Source: Streptomyces sp. TLI_146
GTDB lineage: Bacteria > Actinomycetota > Actinomycetes > Streptomycetales > Streptomycetaceae
Assembly: GCF_002846415.1 (NCBI RefSeq)
Contig: NZ_PJMX01000001.1
Location: forward strand, 6,944,001 to 7,008,000
Length of the DNA stretch: 64,000 bases
Direction of reading: 5' to 3'
This document shows, one piece after another, positions 34,764 through 42,889 of this stretch. Numbering within the stretch: position 1 is the stretch's first letter; every line of letters begins with the position of its first letter. The position numbers were made by a program, and so were the translations under genes. Below the pieces are notes generated by a model that was not told where the DNA came from, made no database searches, and was given only the letters and a program-made list of their open reading frames with translations.

Positions 34764-35915
34764 ATGCTGGACATCGCCGAAGAGCTCAACCGGTGGGTCG
34801 AGCAGGGCCGCACCTTCGCCGTCGCCACCGTGGTGGCCGTCGGCGGCAGCGCCCCGCGCCAGCCCGGCGCCGCCCTCGCGGTGGACTCCGACGGCACGGC
34901 GATCGGCTCCGTCTCCGGCGGATGTGTGGAGGGCGCGGTCTACGACCTGTGCCAACAGGCGCTGGAAGACGGCGAGCCCGTCCTCGAACGCTTCGGCTAC
35001 AGCGACGAGGACGCGTTCGCGGTCGGCCTCACCTGCGGCGGCGTCATCGACATCCTGGTGACCCCGGTCCCCGTGGACTCGCCCGCCCGCGCGGTGTTCG
35101 CCGCGGCCCTGGCCACGGCGGCGCGCGGCGAGGCGGCGGCGCTCGCCCGGGTCACCGAGGGCCCCGCAGACCTGGTCGCCCGCCCGCTCCTGATCCACCC
35201 CGACGGTACGTACGAGGGCGCCCTCGGCGGCCACCCCGAGCTGGACCGGGCGGTGGCGGACGAGGCGCGGGCCATGCTGGACGCGGGCCGCACGGGCACG
35301 CTGACGCTCGGCGCCGACGGCCGGCTGTGCGGGCAGCCGCTCACGGTCCTGGTCGAGTCGAGCGTCCCGCCGCCCCGGATGATCGTCTTCGGCGCCATCG
35401 ACTTCGCGTCGGCGCTGGTGCGGGTGGGGAAGTTCCTCGGCTACCGCGTCACGGTGTGCGACGCGCGGCCCGTGTTCGCCACGGCGACGCGGTTCCCGGA
35501 CGCGGACGAGATCGTGGTGGAGTGGCCGCACCGGTACCTGGAGTCGACGGAGGTCGACTCGCGCACGGTGCTGTGCGTGCTGACCCACGACGCGAAGTTC
35601 GACGTCCCGCTCCTTGAGGCGGCGCTGCGGCTGCCGGTCGCGTACGTGGGCGCGATGGGGTCGCGCCGCACGCACGAGGACCGCAACGCGCGGCTGCGCG
35701 AGGTCGGCGTCACGGAGCTGGAGCTGGCGCGCCTGCGCTCGCCCATCGGCCTCGACCTGGGCGCGCGCACCCCGGAGGAGACGGCGCTGTCGATCGCTGC
35801 GGAGATCGTGGCGAACCGGCGGGGCGGGACGGGCGCGTCCCTGACCGGCGCGCACACCCCGATCCACCATGACGGGCCGGAGGCGCCGGTGGGGCGGATA
35901 GGTTCTGTGGCGTAG
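34764..35915 (+). CDS. xdhC: XdhC/CoxI-family molybdenum cofactor chaperone
   Basis: 383 residues from ATG 34764 with AAGGAGA upstream. The N-terminal XdhC domain (VVAVGGSAPRQPGAALAVDSDGTAIGSVSGGCVEGAVYDLCQQAL) with its conserved GGCVE Cys is followed by a Rossmann-like domain (VAYVGAMGSRRTHEDRNARL, IGLDLGARTPEETALSIAAEI). XdhC binds the molybdenum cofactor, supports its sulfuration and inserts it into xanthine dehydrogenase. It follows the permease by 61 bp and probably belongs to the same regulon. Confidence 0.93.
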   Translation: MLDIAEELNRWVEQGRTFAVATVVAVGGSAPRQPGAALAVDSDGTAIGSVSGGCVEGAVYDLCQQALEDGEPVLERFGYSDEDAFAVGLTCGGVIDILVTPVPVDSPARAVFAAALATAARGEAAALARVTEGPADLVARPLLIHPDGTYEGALGGHPELDRAVADEARAMLDAGRTGTLTLGADGRLCGQPLTVLVESSVPPPRMIVFGAIDFASALVRVGKFLGYRVTVCDARPVFATATRFPDADEIVVEWPHRYLESTEVDSRTVLCVLTHDAKFDVPLLEAALRLPVAYVGAMGSRRTHEDRNARLREVGVTELELARLRSPIGLDLGARTPEETALSIAAEIVANRRGGTGASLTGAHTPIHHDGPEAPVGRIGSVA

Positions 35916-35988
35916 TTTCCCCCACCCCGCCCCTTCCCTGAAGCCCTCGGCCGGGCGGCTCGGTTCGTCGTCTGCGGGCCGCCCCCAA

Positions 35989-36068
35989 CTGGTCGCGCAG
36001 TTCCCCGCGCCCCTACAGGGGCGCCCCGAAGGGGCGCATTTAAAGGGCGCGGGGAACTGCGCGACCAG
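35989..36068. repeat. 24-bp inverted repeat with the GCGCAGTTCCCCGCGC core
   Basis: Bases 35989-36012 are the perfect reverse complement of 36045-36068, and the loop contains its own GGGGCGC repeats. The core is the same as in the repeat block at 25.7-26.0 kb. It lies 73 bp past xdhC and before the convergent regulator gene, so it may act as a bidirectional terminator. Confidence 0.85.
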
Positions 36069-36190
36069 CCCAGCACGGTCCGCAGACGAAAGAGGCGGGG
36101 TGCAGGGGCCGCAGGCCCCGCAAAGGGGGTCCGGGGGCGTAGCCTCCGGGAAAACCCACCCACCCTCACCTCCACCCACCCCCGGAGGGT

Positions 36191-37201
36191 TCAGGGAAGG
36201 GGCGGGGAGGGGCTCGAAGCCTCTGGGGACGCGAGCGCATCCCCCACCCCCGTCCGCGCGTACAGCACCACCCTGCCCGCCCGGGCCCGGCTCACCAGGC
36301 CCGTTCGGTGCAGTACGGACAGGTGGTGCGAGACGGCGCTCGGGGTGACGGACAGGCGGCGGGCCAGTTCCGTCGTGGACGCCGGGCCGTCCAGGGACAG
36401 CAGCAGCGCCGCCTTGGGCGCGCCCACCAGTGACGCCAGAGCGCCCGGCGGCCGCGGCGGACGCGCCTCCCACAGTGTCCCCACCCCCCGCGCCGGATAC
36501 GCGATCGTCGGCGGCTCGGCGGGCCCCACCGGACTGATCGCGTGCTGCGCGAACAGCGTCGGCACCAGCCAGAACCCCCGCCCGTCCACCGCCGCCCCCA
36601 GATGCAGATCGCGGTGCACGAACAGCGTCAGCTCCCCGCCCCGCCACACCGCCGTCGGATCCAGCGACGTGAGCAGCGCCGCCGCCCCCTCGCGCGCCAG
36701 CAGCCGCGCCCGCCACACCATGTCCGCCTCCAGGACGGCCCGCATCCGCGGCCAGTGCGGCGCTATCGCCAGCTCCCAGTAGGCCTCCACCACGTCGGCG
36801 ACGGCGTCCCGCAACCCCGTTGCGTCCACGGCCAGTTCGGCCAGGCGCGGCGGCAGCTCACGGCCCGCGTACGCCGCCCGTACGTCCGACAGCGCCTTCG
36901 ACGGCGGCGTCGCCCGCACCCGCCGCAGCTCGTCCGCCACCTCCGGCAGCGGCGAGTCGGGGCGCGGCGTGATGAAGTCCGGGATCCAGCCGCTGCCGCG
37001 CACCGTCAGCTCCCCGAGCAGGCTCCGGTCGAACCCGGACGCGGCCTCCAGCGCCGCCCGGGTGTGCCGCACCCACGGCAGGTGCAGCGCGTACTTGTCG
37101 GCGCGTTGCAGCGCCCACAGGCTGGTCGCGGTCTCCAGGAGCGGCGAGCAGGCGAAGCGCATGTCGGCGAGGTCGTCGACGCCGAGTCGGTAGCTGAGCA
37201 T
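36191..37201 (-). CDS. ArsR-like winged-helix regulator with large N-terminal domain
   Basis: 336 residues from ATG 37201. The N-terminal 240 residues are a DUF5937-type helical region (MLSYRLGVDDLADMRFACSPLLETATSLWAL). The DNA-binding part is C-terminal (LASLVGAPKAALLLSLDGPASTTELARRLSVTPSAVSHHLSVLHRTGLVSRARAGRVVLYARTG), an ArsR-type HTH with no evident metal-binding Cys. It is divergent from an MFS transporter with a 55-bp gap, so it probably represses that pump in response to a small molecule. Confidence 0.88.
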   Translation of the reverse strand: MLSYRLGVDDLADMRFACSPLLETATSLWALQRADKYALHLPWVRHTRAALEAASGFDRSLLGELTVRGSGWIPDFITPRPDSPLPEVADELRRVRATPPSKALSDVRAAYAGRELPPRLAELAVDATGLRDAVADVVEAYWELAIAPHWPRMRAVLEADMVWRARLLAREGAAALLTSLDPTAVWRGGELTLFVHRDLHLGAAVDGRGFWLVPTLFAQHAISPVGPAEPPTIAYPARGVGTLWEARPPRPPGALASLVGAPKAALLLSLDGPASTTELARRLSVTPSAVSHHLSVLHRTGLVSRARAGRVVLYARTGVGDALASPEASSPSPPLP

Positions 37202-37256
37202 TGAGCCCCAGCCTAAATGTCTGTCGGTGCGCGGCGAAAGGCCGTTGGCTGGGGGC

Positions 37257-38510
37257 ATGTCCTCCACCTCCTCCGGGGTGGCAGCCCTGCTGCCACCCCG
37301 CGGCCCGCTGCGCGCGTACGCCCTCACCACCCTCGTCGACTGGATCGGCAACGGCCTCTTCCACACCGGCGCCGCCCTCTTCTTCACCCGGGTCGTCGGG
37401 CTCGGCGCCACCCAGGTCGGCCTCGGCCTGACCATCGCCGCCCTGCTCGGACCCGCCGTCGCCGTCCCGGCCGGGCGGCTGGGGGACCGGTTCGGCCACC
37501 GCCGGGTCTATCTGGCCACCGTGGTCGTACGGGCCGTCGCCTTCGCCGGATACCTGCTCGTCGACGGCTTCGCCGCCTTCCTCGCCGTCGTCTGCGCGAT
37601 CGCCCTGGCCGAGAGCGCGTCCCGGCCGGTGCGCGGTGCCTACCTCGCCCGCATCGCGGACGACTCGGCGCTGGTCGCGGTCAGCGCGTACACCCGGGTG
37701 ATGCTCAACATCGGCTTCTCGCTGGGCAGTCTGGGCGCGGGCGCCGCCCTGGCCGCCGACTCCCGTACCGCCTACGCGGCCCTCGTCCTGGGCAACTGCC
37801 TCTCATACGCGATCGTCGCCGCCATCGTGCTCCGGATGCCGGACGACGGCCCGAGCACGGCACCGGAGGCCGCCGACCGGCGCGTCAATCGCCGGGGCGC
37901 CCTGCGCGACCGCCGCTTCCTCGCCCTCGCCGCGCTCTCCGGACTGCTCTACATCAACGCCGACATCCTCAACCTCGGCCTCCCGCTGTGGATTTCGTCC
38001 CGTACGCACGCGCCCACCTGGACGGTCGCGGTGCTGATGCTGCTCAACACCGCGCTGGTGATCCTGCTCCAGGTGCGGGCCGCGCGCGGCAGCGAGACCG
38101 TCGCCGGGGCGGCGGTCGCGGGCCGACGCGCGGGCTGGGCGCTGTTCGCTGCCTGCGCGGTGACGGCCACCACGGCCGCGCTGCCGCCGGCGCCCGCCGT
38201 GCTGGTGCTCGCGGTCGGTGTGGCCCTGCTGACGGCGGGCGAGCTGCTCTCCTCGGCCAGCGGCTGGGGCATCTCGTACGGCCTCGCCGACCCGCACCGC
38301 CAAGGCGAGTTCCTCGGTGCCTGGAGCCTCGGCTCCGACCTGGCGAGGGCGGGCGGTCCGCTCCTGGTCGCGGCCCTGGTCACGCACGGGGGAGCGGCGG
38401 GCTGGCTGCTGCTCGGCACGCTGTTCCTGGCCGCGGGGACCGTCACCGTGCCGCTCGCCGGGCGCGGGGCCGTCGACCGCCGCGAGGAGACGGTGGGTTC
38501 ACCCGGCTGA
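37257..38510 (+). CDS. MFS transporter
   Basis: 417 residues from ATG 37257 (GGGGG upstream). Twelve membrane segments are evident. The MFS motif A loop appears as GRLGDRFGHRRVYLATVV between segments 2 and 3, and there is a long basic loop after segment 6 (NRRGALRDRRFLALA). It is likely an efflux pump controlled by the divergent ArsR-like protein. The substrate is unknown. Confidence 0.9.
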   Translation: MSSTSSGVAALLPPRGPLRAYALTTLVDWIGNGLFHTGAALFFTRVVGLGATQVGLGLTIAALLGPAVAVPAGRLGDRFGHRRVYLATVVVRAVAFAGYLLVDGFAAFLAVVCAIALAESASRPVRGAYLARIADDSALVAVSAYTRVMLNIGFSLGSLGAGAALAADSRTAYAALVLGNCLSYAIVAAIVLRMPDDGPSTAPEAADRRVNRRGALRDRRFLALAALSGLLYINADILNLGLPLWISSRTHAPTWTVAVLMLLNTALVILLQVRAARGSETVAGAAVAGRRAGWALFAACAVTATTAALPPAPAVLVLAVGVALLTAGELLSSASGWGISYGLADPHRQGEFLGAWSLGSDLARAGGPLLVAALVTHGGAAGWLLLGTLFLAAGTVTVPLAGRGAVDRREETVGSPG

Positions 38511-38563
38511 GCCGCCCGATAAATACGGATGACTGTCCGATTCGGCCGGGTTAGTGTCGAGGA

Positions 38564-39829
38564 ATGGATCAGCTGCGCTTCCGCGACGTTCCCGAAGCCC
38601 ATGTCGACCGCGCCCTCGACCTCGGATACCTCGTCTTCCACGAACGGCCCGAGGACGAGGAGATCCGCAAGTACCACCGCGAGGCACTCCTCGACTGCGA
38701 CCGGGTGGGTGCCTACGACGGTGACGTGCTCGTCGGCTTCCTCGCCGCCTTCCGGTTCACGATCTCCGTCCCCGGCGGTGAACTCCCCTGCCCCGGGCTC
38801 ACGTTCGTGTCCGTGGCCCCCACCCACCGCCGCCGGGGCGTCCTTTCCGGCATGATGGCCGAGCTCTTCCGCCGCGCCGCCCGCGAGGGGCGGCCGGTGG
38901 CCGCGCTCTGGGCCTCCGAGGCGGCCATCTACGGCCGCTTCGGCTTCGGCGCGGCCACCCACGGCGCCACCGTGGAGATCGACTCCGGCCGTCCGCTCGC
39001 CCTGCGCGTCGCCCCCGACGAGCGCCCGCTGCGGCTGGTCGACCCGTCGGACGCCCCCGCGCTCCTCGGGCCGTACTACGACGCGACCCGCGCCCGCACA
39101 CCCGGCCGCATCGCCCGCGACGCGGTCCGCTGGCGCAAGGAGTGGCTGGCCGACAAGGACCAGGAGGACGACGAGCTGAGCCCGCCGAGGATCGTCGCCC
39201 TCGGCGCACCGGACGAGCCGCTCGGCGGGTACGCGGTGTACCGCACCAAGGGCGGCGACGACGACGCCGGTTCGCCGGGCCTGGTCCGCGTCGACGAGCT
39301 GGAGGCCGACACCCCGGCGGGCGCGGCCGCGCTCTGGCGGTATCTCGCCGCGATCGACCTGACCGGGCGGGTCCGCTACTGGGGCGGCGCCCCGGACGAC
39401 CCGCTGCACCACTTCGCGGCCGACCGCGACCAGGTCCGCGTCACCCAGACGTTCCCGGCGCTGTGGCTGCGCCTGCTCGATGTGCGCGCCGCGCTCACCG
39501 CGCGCTCCTGGGCGGCCCCGGCGGACCTGGTCGTGGAGGTGCGCGACGAACGCGTACCGGCCAATGCGGGCCGCTTCCGGCTGACGGTCGCGCCGGGAGC
39601 GGACGCCGGCCCGGACCCGGCGTCGTACACCGCCTCGTACGAACCGACGGACGCCCGGCCCGACCTGGCCCTGGACGTGCGTGACCTCGGCGCCTGCTAC
39701 CTCGGCGGCACCGATCCGCGCCACCTCGTGGCGGCGGGCCTGATCACCGAGCACACCCCGGGCGCGGGGGCGGCCCTGGGCGCGGCGCTGCGCACGGACC
39801 GGCTCCCGCACACCGTCGACGAGTTCTGA
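38564..39829 (+). CDS. Eis-like GNAT N-acetyltransferase
   Basis: 421 residues. The N-terminal GNAT domain carries the acetyl-CoA loop (LTFVSVAPTHRRRGVLSGMMAELFRRAAREGRPVAALWASEAAIYGRFGFG). A second GNAT-like domain and a C-terminal sterol-carrier-like domain follow, ending DEF with the free C-terminal carboxylate used as base in Eis enzymes. Known Eis proteins acetylate aminoglycosides or protein lysines; the substrate here is unknown. It begins 54 bp after the MFS gene and may be co-transcribed. Confidence 0.88.
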   Translation: MDQLRFRDVPEAHVDRALDLGYLVFHERPEDEEIRKYHREALLDCDRVGAYDGDVLVGFLAAFRFTISVPGGELPCPGLTFVSVAPTHRRRGVLSGMMAELFRRAAREGRPVAALWASEAAIYGRFGFGAATHGATVEIDSGRPLALRVAPDERPLRLVDPSDAPALLGPYYDATRARTPGRIARDAVRWRKEWLADKDQEDDELSPPRIVALGAPDEPLGGYAVYRTKGGDDDAGSPGLVRVDELEADTPAGAAALWRYLAAIDLTGRVRYWGGAPDDPLHHFAADRDQVRVTQTFPALWLRLLDVRAALTARSWAAPADLVVEVRDERVPANAGRFRLTVAPGADAGPDPASYTASYEPTDARPDLALDVRDLGACYLGGTDPRHLVAAGLITEHTPGAGAALGAALRTDRLPHTVDEF

Positions 39830-39844
39830 CCCGCCGCGCCCCGC

Positions 39845-40023
39845 CTAGGGCCTGTCGTCAAAATCCCGTCTGCCCCGCGACGCCTGGCACGCACTCTCGC
39901 CGCACCGGGTGAAAGCCCCCGTACAACCAGTACGAGGACTTCCACCCGGCACGCCGAGAGCACGCACCAGACGCCGCAGGGCCGCCCTCCGGGCGACGAC
40001 GGGATTTTGACGACAGGACCTAG
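39845..40023. mobile_element. MITE-like hairpin element with 26-bp terminal inverted repeats
   Basis: Left arm 39845-39870 and right arm 39998-40023 are inverted repeats matching at 25 of 26 bases (starting CTAGGGCCTGTCGTC on the left). The interior is also largely self-complementary around position 39933, so the whole element folds into one hairpin. CTAG flanks both ends and may be the target duplication, as in IS5-type elements. It encodes no transposase. Its right end supplies the TAG stop of the adjacent minus-strand gene. Confidence 0.8.
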
Positions 40024-40487
40024 TCCGACTCGGGCGGGGTGTCGGAGGTCGGCGAATACGGCTTGATGTCGAGCACCGGCGTGCCGTTGACCAGGTCCAC
40101 GCCGTCGAAGTGGAGCACATTGCCCTTCACCTCGCGCACCCGCACCAGGCTCAGGCCGATGCGGTTGTGCCGGTTGGGTGTTCGGGTGGCGTAGACGCCG
40201 GTCGTGCGGCCGCTGCCCTCCCAGCCGCGCGGCACCACCTGGAGGGGCGCGGTCTCCTCCTCGGTCTGGTCGTGCAGCCAGGTCAGCAGCCATGCGTACC
40301 AGCCCTCGGCGATGCCGTCGAGGCCTCCCGCATAGGGCTCGTAGAGCACGACGTGGCCCTGGTCCCCGTAGGCCAGCGTCGCCTGCGGCGGCGTCTCCTG
40401 GGGGCGGGCGTAATCCGTCACGACATAGCCGATCGGCGACAGCGGCACGACCGCGTCGGCGCCGAGAGGGGCGGGCGGGTGGGACAC
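40020..40487 (-). CDS. TrmO/TsaA-family tRNA (t6A37) N6-methyltransferase-like protein
   Basis: 155 residues. The signature RTPNRHNRIGLSLVRV and the later LVNGTPVLDIKPY are diagnostic of the TsaA/TrmO beta-barrel family, which methylates t6A at position 37 of certain tRNAs using SAM. The family also has members of unproven substrate. The C-terminus (SPTSDTPPESD) ends in the CTAG of the MITE, so the original stop may have been displaced. It is divergent from the biosynthetic cluster and marks its left boundary. Confidence 0.85.
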   Translation of the reverse strand: MSHPPAPLGADAVVPLSPIGYVVTDYARPQETPPQATLAYGDQGHVVLYEPYAGGLDGIAEGWYAWLLTWLHDQTEEETAPLQVVPRGWEGSGRTTGVYATRTPNRHNRIGLSLVRVREVKGNVLHFDGVDLVNGTPVLDIKPYSPTSDTPPESD

Positions 40488-40619
40488 CTCGTATCTCCTC
40501 GCACTGGGGAACTACGTCAACCAAGCAGAACGACGGCGCAAGGTGAACGACACCCCGCGCCGCCCCGGCGCGCAACGCCTCAAACACGCCGGTTGTGCGC
40601 CAACTTGAGAGACAGATGC

Positions 40620-40648
40620 CTGACAATCAATACCGCTGACAATATAGT
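40620..40648 (+). promoter_or_regulatory. Strong sigma-70-type promoter with CTGACAAT direct repeat
   Basis: A -35 CTGACA (40620) and a -10 TATAGT (40643) are spaced by 17 bases, unusually close to consensus for this genome. CTGACAAT occurs twice (40620-40627 and 40636-40643), overlapping both elements, so a regulator binding the direct repeats would block or assist polymerase. The first cluster gene starts 55 bp downstream. Confidence 0.65.
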
Positions 40649-40702
40649 GGGCAGCCGGGAGGTACGGCCCGAGTCGACGGGCCGGTCCGAGGAGGCAGCC
40701 CC

Positions 40703-41743
40703 GTGAGACTGAGTCCGCCGTTACCCGAACCGCCGGGCATAGCCGCCGCCGTGCTCTGGCTCCCGTCCCGCCGTCTGGACACCGCACGGGCGGTGGCGGA
40801 CGGGCGGCTCGACCAGGAGACCGCCGACCGGCTCGGCTACAGAGCGCTGAGCGAGAGTCCCGACCGGGCGGCCCCCGAGATGGCCGTGCTCGCCGCCCAG
40901 AAGGCGCTCGCCGACGCGGGCTGGTCCGGCGACGACCTCGCCCTGGTCGTCCACTCCTGGATCTACCACCAGGGCCATGACTTCTGGTCCGCCCCGCACT
41001 ACGTGGCCCACGGCATCGGCGCCCGCCACGCCACCCCGATCGGGGTGCAGCAGACCTCCAACGGGGGCGTCGCCGCCCTGGAGGCGGCCGCCGCCCGCCT
41101 CGCCCTGGACCCCACCGTCAACCGGTGCCTGGTGACCACCGCCGACCGGTTCGTGGAGCCCGGCTTCGACCGCTGGTCCGGCGACATCGACGTGGCCTAC
41201 GGGGACGCGGCCACCGCGCTCCTCCTCGACCGCGACGCGGGCCCCTACCGGCTGCTCGCCATCGCGTCCGTGAGCGTCCCCGAGTACGAGGTGCTCTACC
41301 GGGGCGACGACGCCTTCACCCCGGCGCCGCGCAGCGCGTACGGCACGATCAGCGCCCGGCGCACCAAGCTGGCCTTCCGGGCGGGCGGCGGCTGGCCCAA
41401 GTTCGTCGCGGTGCTGCGCCGGTCCGTGCAGCGCGTGGTGCTCGACGCCATCGCGGACGCCGGACTCACCCCGGCCGACCCCCGGCTGCGCTATCTCGTC
41501 CTGCCCCGCCTCAGTACGGGCGCGCTCAGCCAGTTCTACGGGCCGTCCGTCCACGAACTCGCCCTGCCCCACACGGAGTTGCTCGATCTGGGCCGCGACA
41601 CCGGGCACCTCGGCGCCGGGGACCCCGTGGCCAACCTCGCCACCCTCCAGGCGGACGACCGGCTCGCGCCGGGCGAGGTGGCGCTGTTCCTGAGCGCGGG
41701 CAACGGCTTCACCTGGTCCTGCGTCGCGATATCCCACGAATAG
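40703..41743 (+). CDS. KASIII-like enzyme with active-site Ser instead of Cys
   Basis: 346 residues with the thiolase fold of the ketoacyl-ACP synthase III family. The nucleophile position is Ser119 (GVQQTSNGG), whereas the paralogue at 45535-46578 has Cys119 (GVQQMCNGG). Both keep DTGHLGAGD-type motifs near residue 300, as in KASIII-like acyltransferases of antibiotic clusters rather than fatty-acid FabH. Ser-type KASIII homologues such as DpsC are known to be active on acyl-CoA, so this need not be dead. It may transfer an acyl group to the product or a carrier, or act as a partner of the Cys paralogue. First gene of the left arm. Confidence 0.85.
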   Translation: MRLSPPLPEPPGIAAAVLWLPSRRLDTARAVADGRLDQETADRLGYRALSESPDRAAPEMAVLAAQKALADAGWSGDDLALVVHSWIYHQGHDFWSAPHYVAHGIGARHATPIGVQQTSNGGVAALEAAAARLALDPTVNRCLVTTADRFVEPGFDRWSGDIDVAYGDAATALLLDRDAGPYRLLAIASVSVPEYEVLYRGDDAFTPAPRSAYGTISARRTKLAFRAGGGWPKFVAVLRRSVQRVVLDAIADAGLTPADPRLRYLVLPRLSTGALSQFYGPSVHELALPHTELLDLGRDTGHLGAGDPVANLATLQADDRLAPGEVALFLSAGNGFTWSCVAISHE

Positions 41744-41836
41744 GGCGCCGGGTGTCACACCCGGGCGCCGGGAAACGTCTTTCCGGTGCGGCGTCCCCGT
41801 ACGGCTGTCCCGCACACCCCCCACGACATCTGCCGC

Positions 41837-41887
41837 ATGAAGCCATGAAGCCATGAACCCCATGAAGACATGAAGAGGTGCAGTCCC
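41837..41887 (+). promoter_or_regulatory. Chain of overlapping mini-ORFs upstream of the DAO gene
   Basis: Five ATGs lie at 41837, 41845, 41853, 41862 and 41870. The first two each read Met-Lys-Pro-stop and overlap the next start as ATGA. The third reads six codons and ends over the fifth ATG, which is in frame with the flavoenzyme gene. Such stop-start overlaps can pass ribosomes along and throttle translation. The pattern may instead be a decayed tandem repeat. Confidence 0.45.
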
Positions 41888-42889
41888 ATGACAGAGCGCA
41901 ACGAAGCCCTGGTCATCGGCGCCGGTGTGGCCGGACTGACCACGGCGGTGTGTCTGGCCGAGCGCGGCTTCACGGTCCGGGTCCTCGCCGAGCGCCCGCC
42001 GCGCGAGACCACCTCGGCCGTGGCCGGGGCGATCATCGGCGGCCCGGCGATCGCCGACGAGACCGAGGCGGAGGCCAAGTTCGCGCCGACCGCGATCACC
42101 CGGCCCTGGCACCAGGCGAGCCTGGCCGAGTTCACCGCGCTGGCCAAGCAGCCGGACAGCGGCGTCCGGCTGACCCGTGGCCGCCTGGTCAACCGGCAGG
42201 CCGCGGGCGGCCACGAGTGGGCCGCCCACCTGCCCGGGTACGCGCCCTGCGGCGAGGAGGAGAGCGGCGGGTTCCCGGTGGCGTTCCGGGTCGATCTGCC
42301 GATCGTGGACATGCCCGTGTACCTGGAGTACCTGGCCTCCCGGGTCACCGCCGCCGGGGGCAGCGTCGAGACCGGCGTGGTGGACTCTCTGGAGGCGGCG
42401 GCCGCCGAGGCGCCGCTCGTCGTCAACTGCACCGGGGTGGGCGCGCGCGCCCTGGCCGACGACCCGAAGGTCTTCCCGGTGCGCGGCCAGCACGTGATCG
42501 TGGAGAACCCGGGGATCGACGAGTTCTTCTTCGAGCAGAATCCCGGCCCGAACTCGACGAGCTACTTCCCGCACGGCCGCCGTCTGGTGTGCGGCGGCAC
42601 CGCCGAGCGCGAGGTGTGGAGCATGGAGCCGGACCCGGCCCGGACGGAGGAGATCCTGGCGCGCTGCATCGCCGTGGAGCCCCGGATAGCCGGGGCCGCC
42701 GTCACCGGTGTCGAGGTCGGCCTGCGGGCCTCACGGCCGCAGACCCGCCTGGAAGTGGAGCCGGTCGGTTCTGCGCGGGTGATACACAACTACGGCCACG
42801 GCGGTATCGCGGTCGGCCTGTCCTGGGGCTGCGCCCAGGACGTCCTGCGCCTCGCGCTCGGCGGCGCCACCGCCGAAGTCGTCTCATGA
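41888..42889 (+). CDS. DAO-type FAD-dependent amine/D-amino-acid oxidase
   Basis: 333 residues from ATG 41888. An N-terminal Rossmann motif (ALVIGAGVAGLTTAVCLAERGFTVRVLAE) and the C-terminal HNYGHGGIAVGLSWGCAQDV are characteristic of the D-amino-acid oxidase/glycine oxidase family. It should oxidise a D-amino acid, glycine or a cyclic amine to an imine, releasing H2O2. The stop overlaps the next gene by four bases (ATGA), so its substrate probably belongs to the same pathway as the carrier-protein ligase. Confidence 0.9.
   Translation: MTERNEALVIGAGVAGLTTAVCLAERGFTVRVLAERPPRETTSAVAGAIIGGPAIADETEAEAKFAPTAITRPWHQASLAEFTALAKQPDSGVRLTRGRLVNRQAAGGHEWAAHLPGYAPCGEEESGGFPVAFRVDLPIVDMPVYLEYLASRVTAAGGSVETGVVDSLEAAAAEAPLVVNCTGVGARALADDPKVFPVRGQHVIVENPGIDEFFFEQNPGPNSTSYFPHGRRLVCGGTAEREVWSMEPDPARTEEILARCIAVEPRIAGAAVTGVEVGLRASRPQTRLEVEPVGSARVIHNYGHGGIAVGLSWGCAQDVLRLALGGATAEVVS

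Noticed and set aside
40703..41743. Reading the Ser-type KASIII-like gene as a pseudogene
   Set aside because: The frame is intact and full length, and Ser-type KASIII homologues are known to be active.
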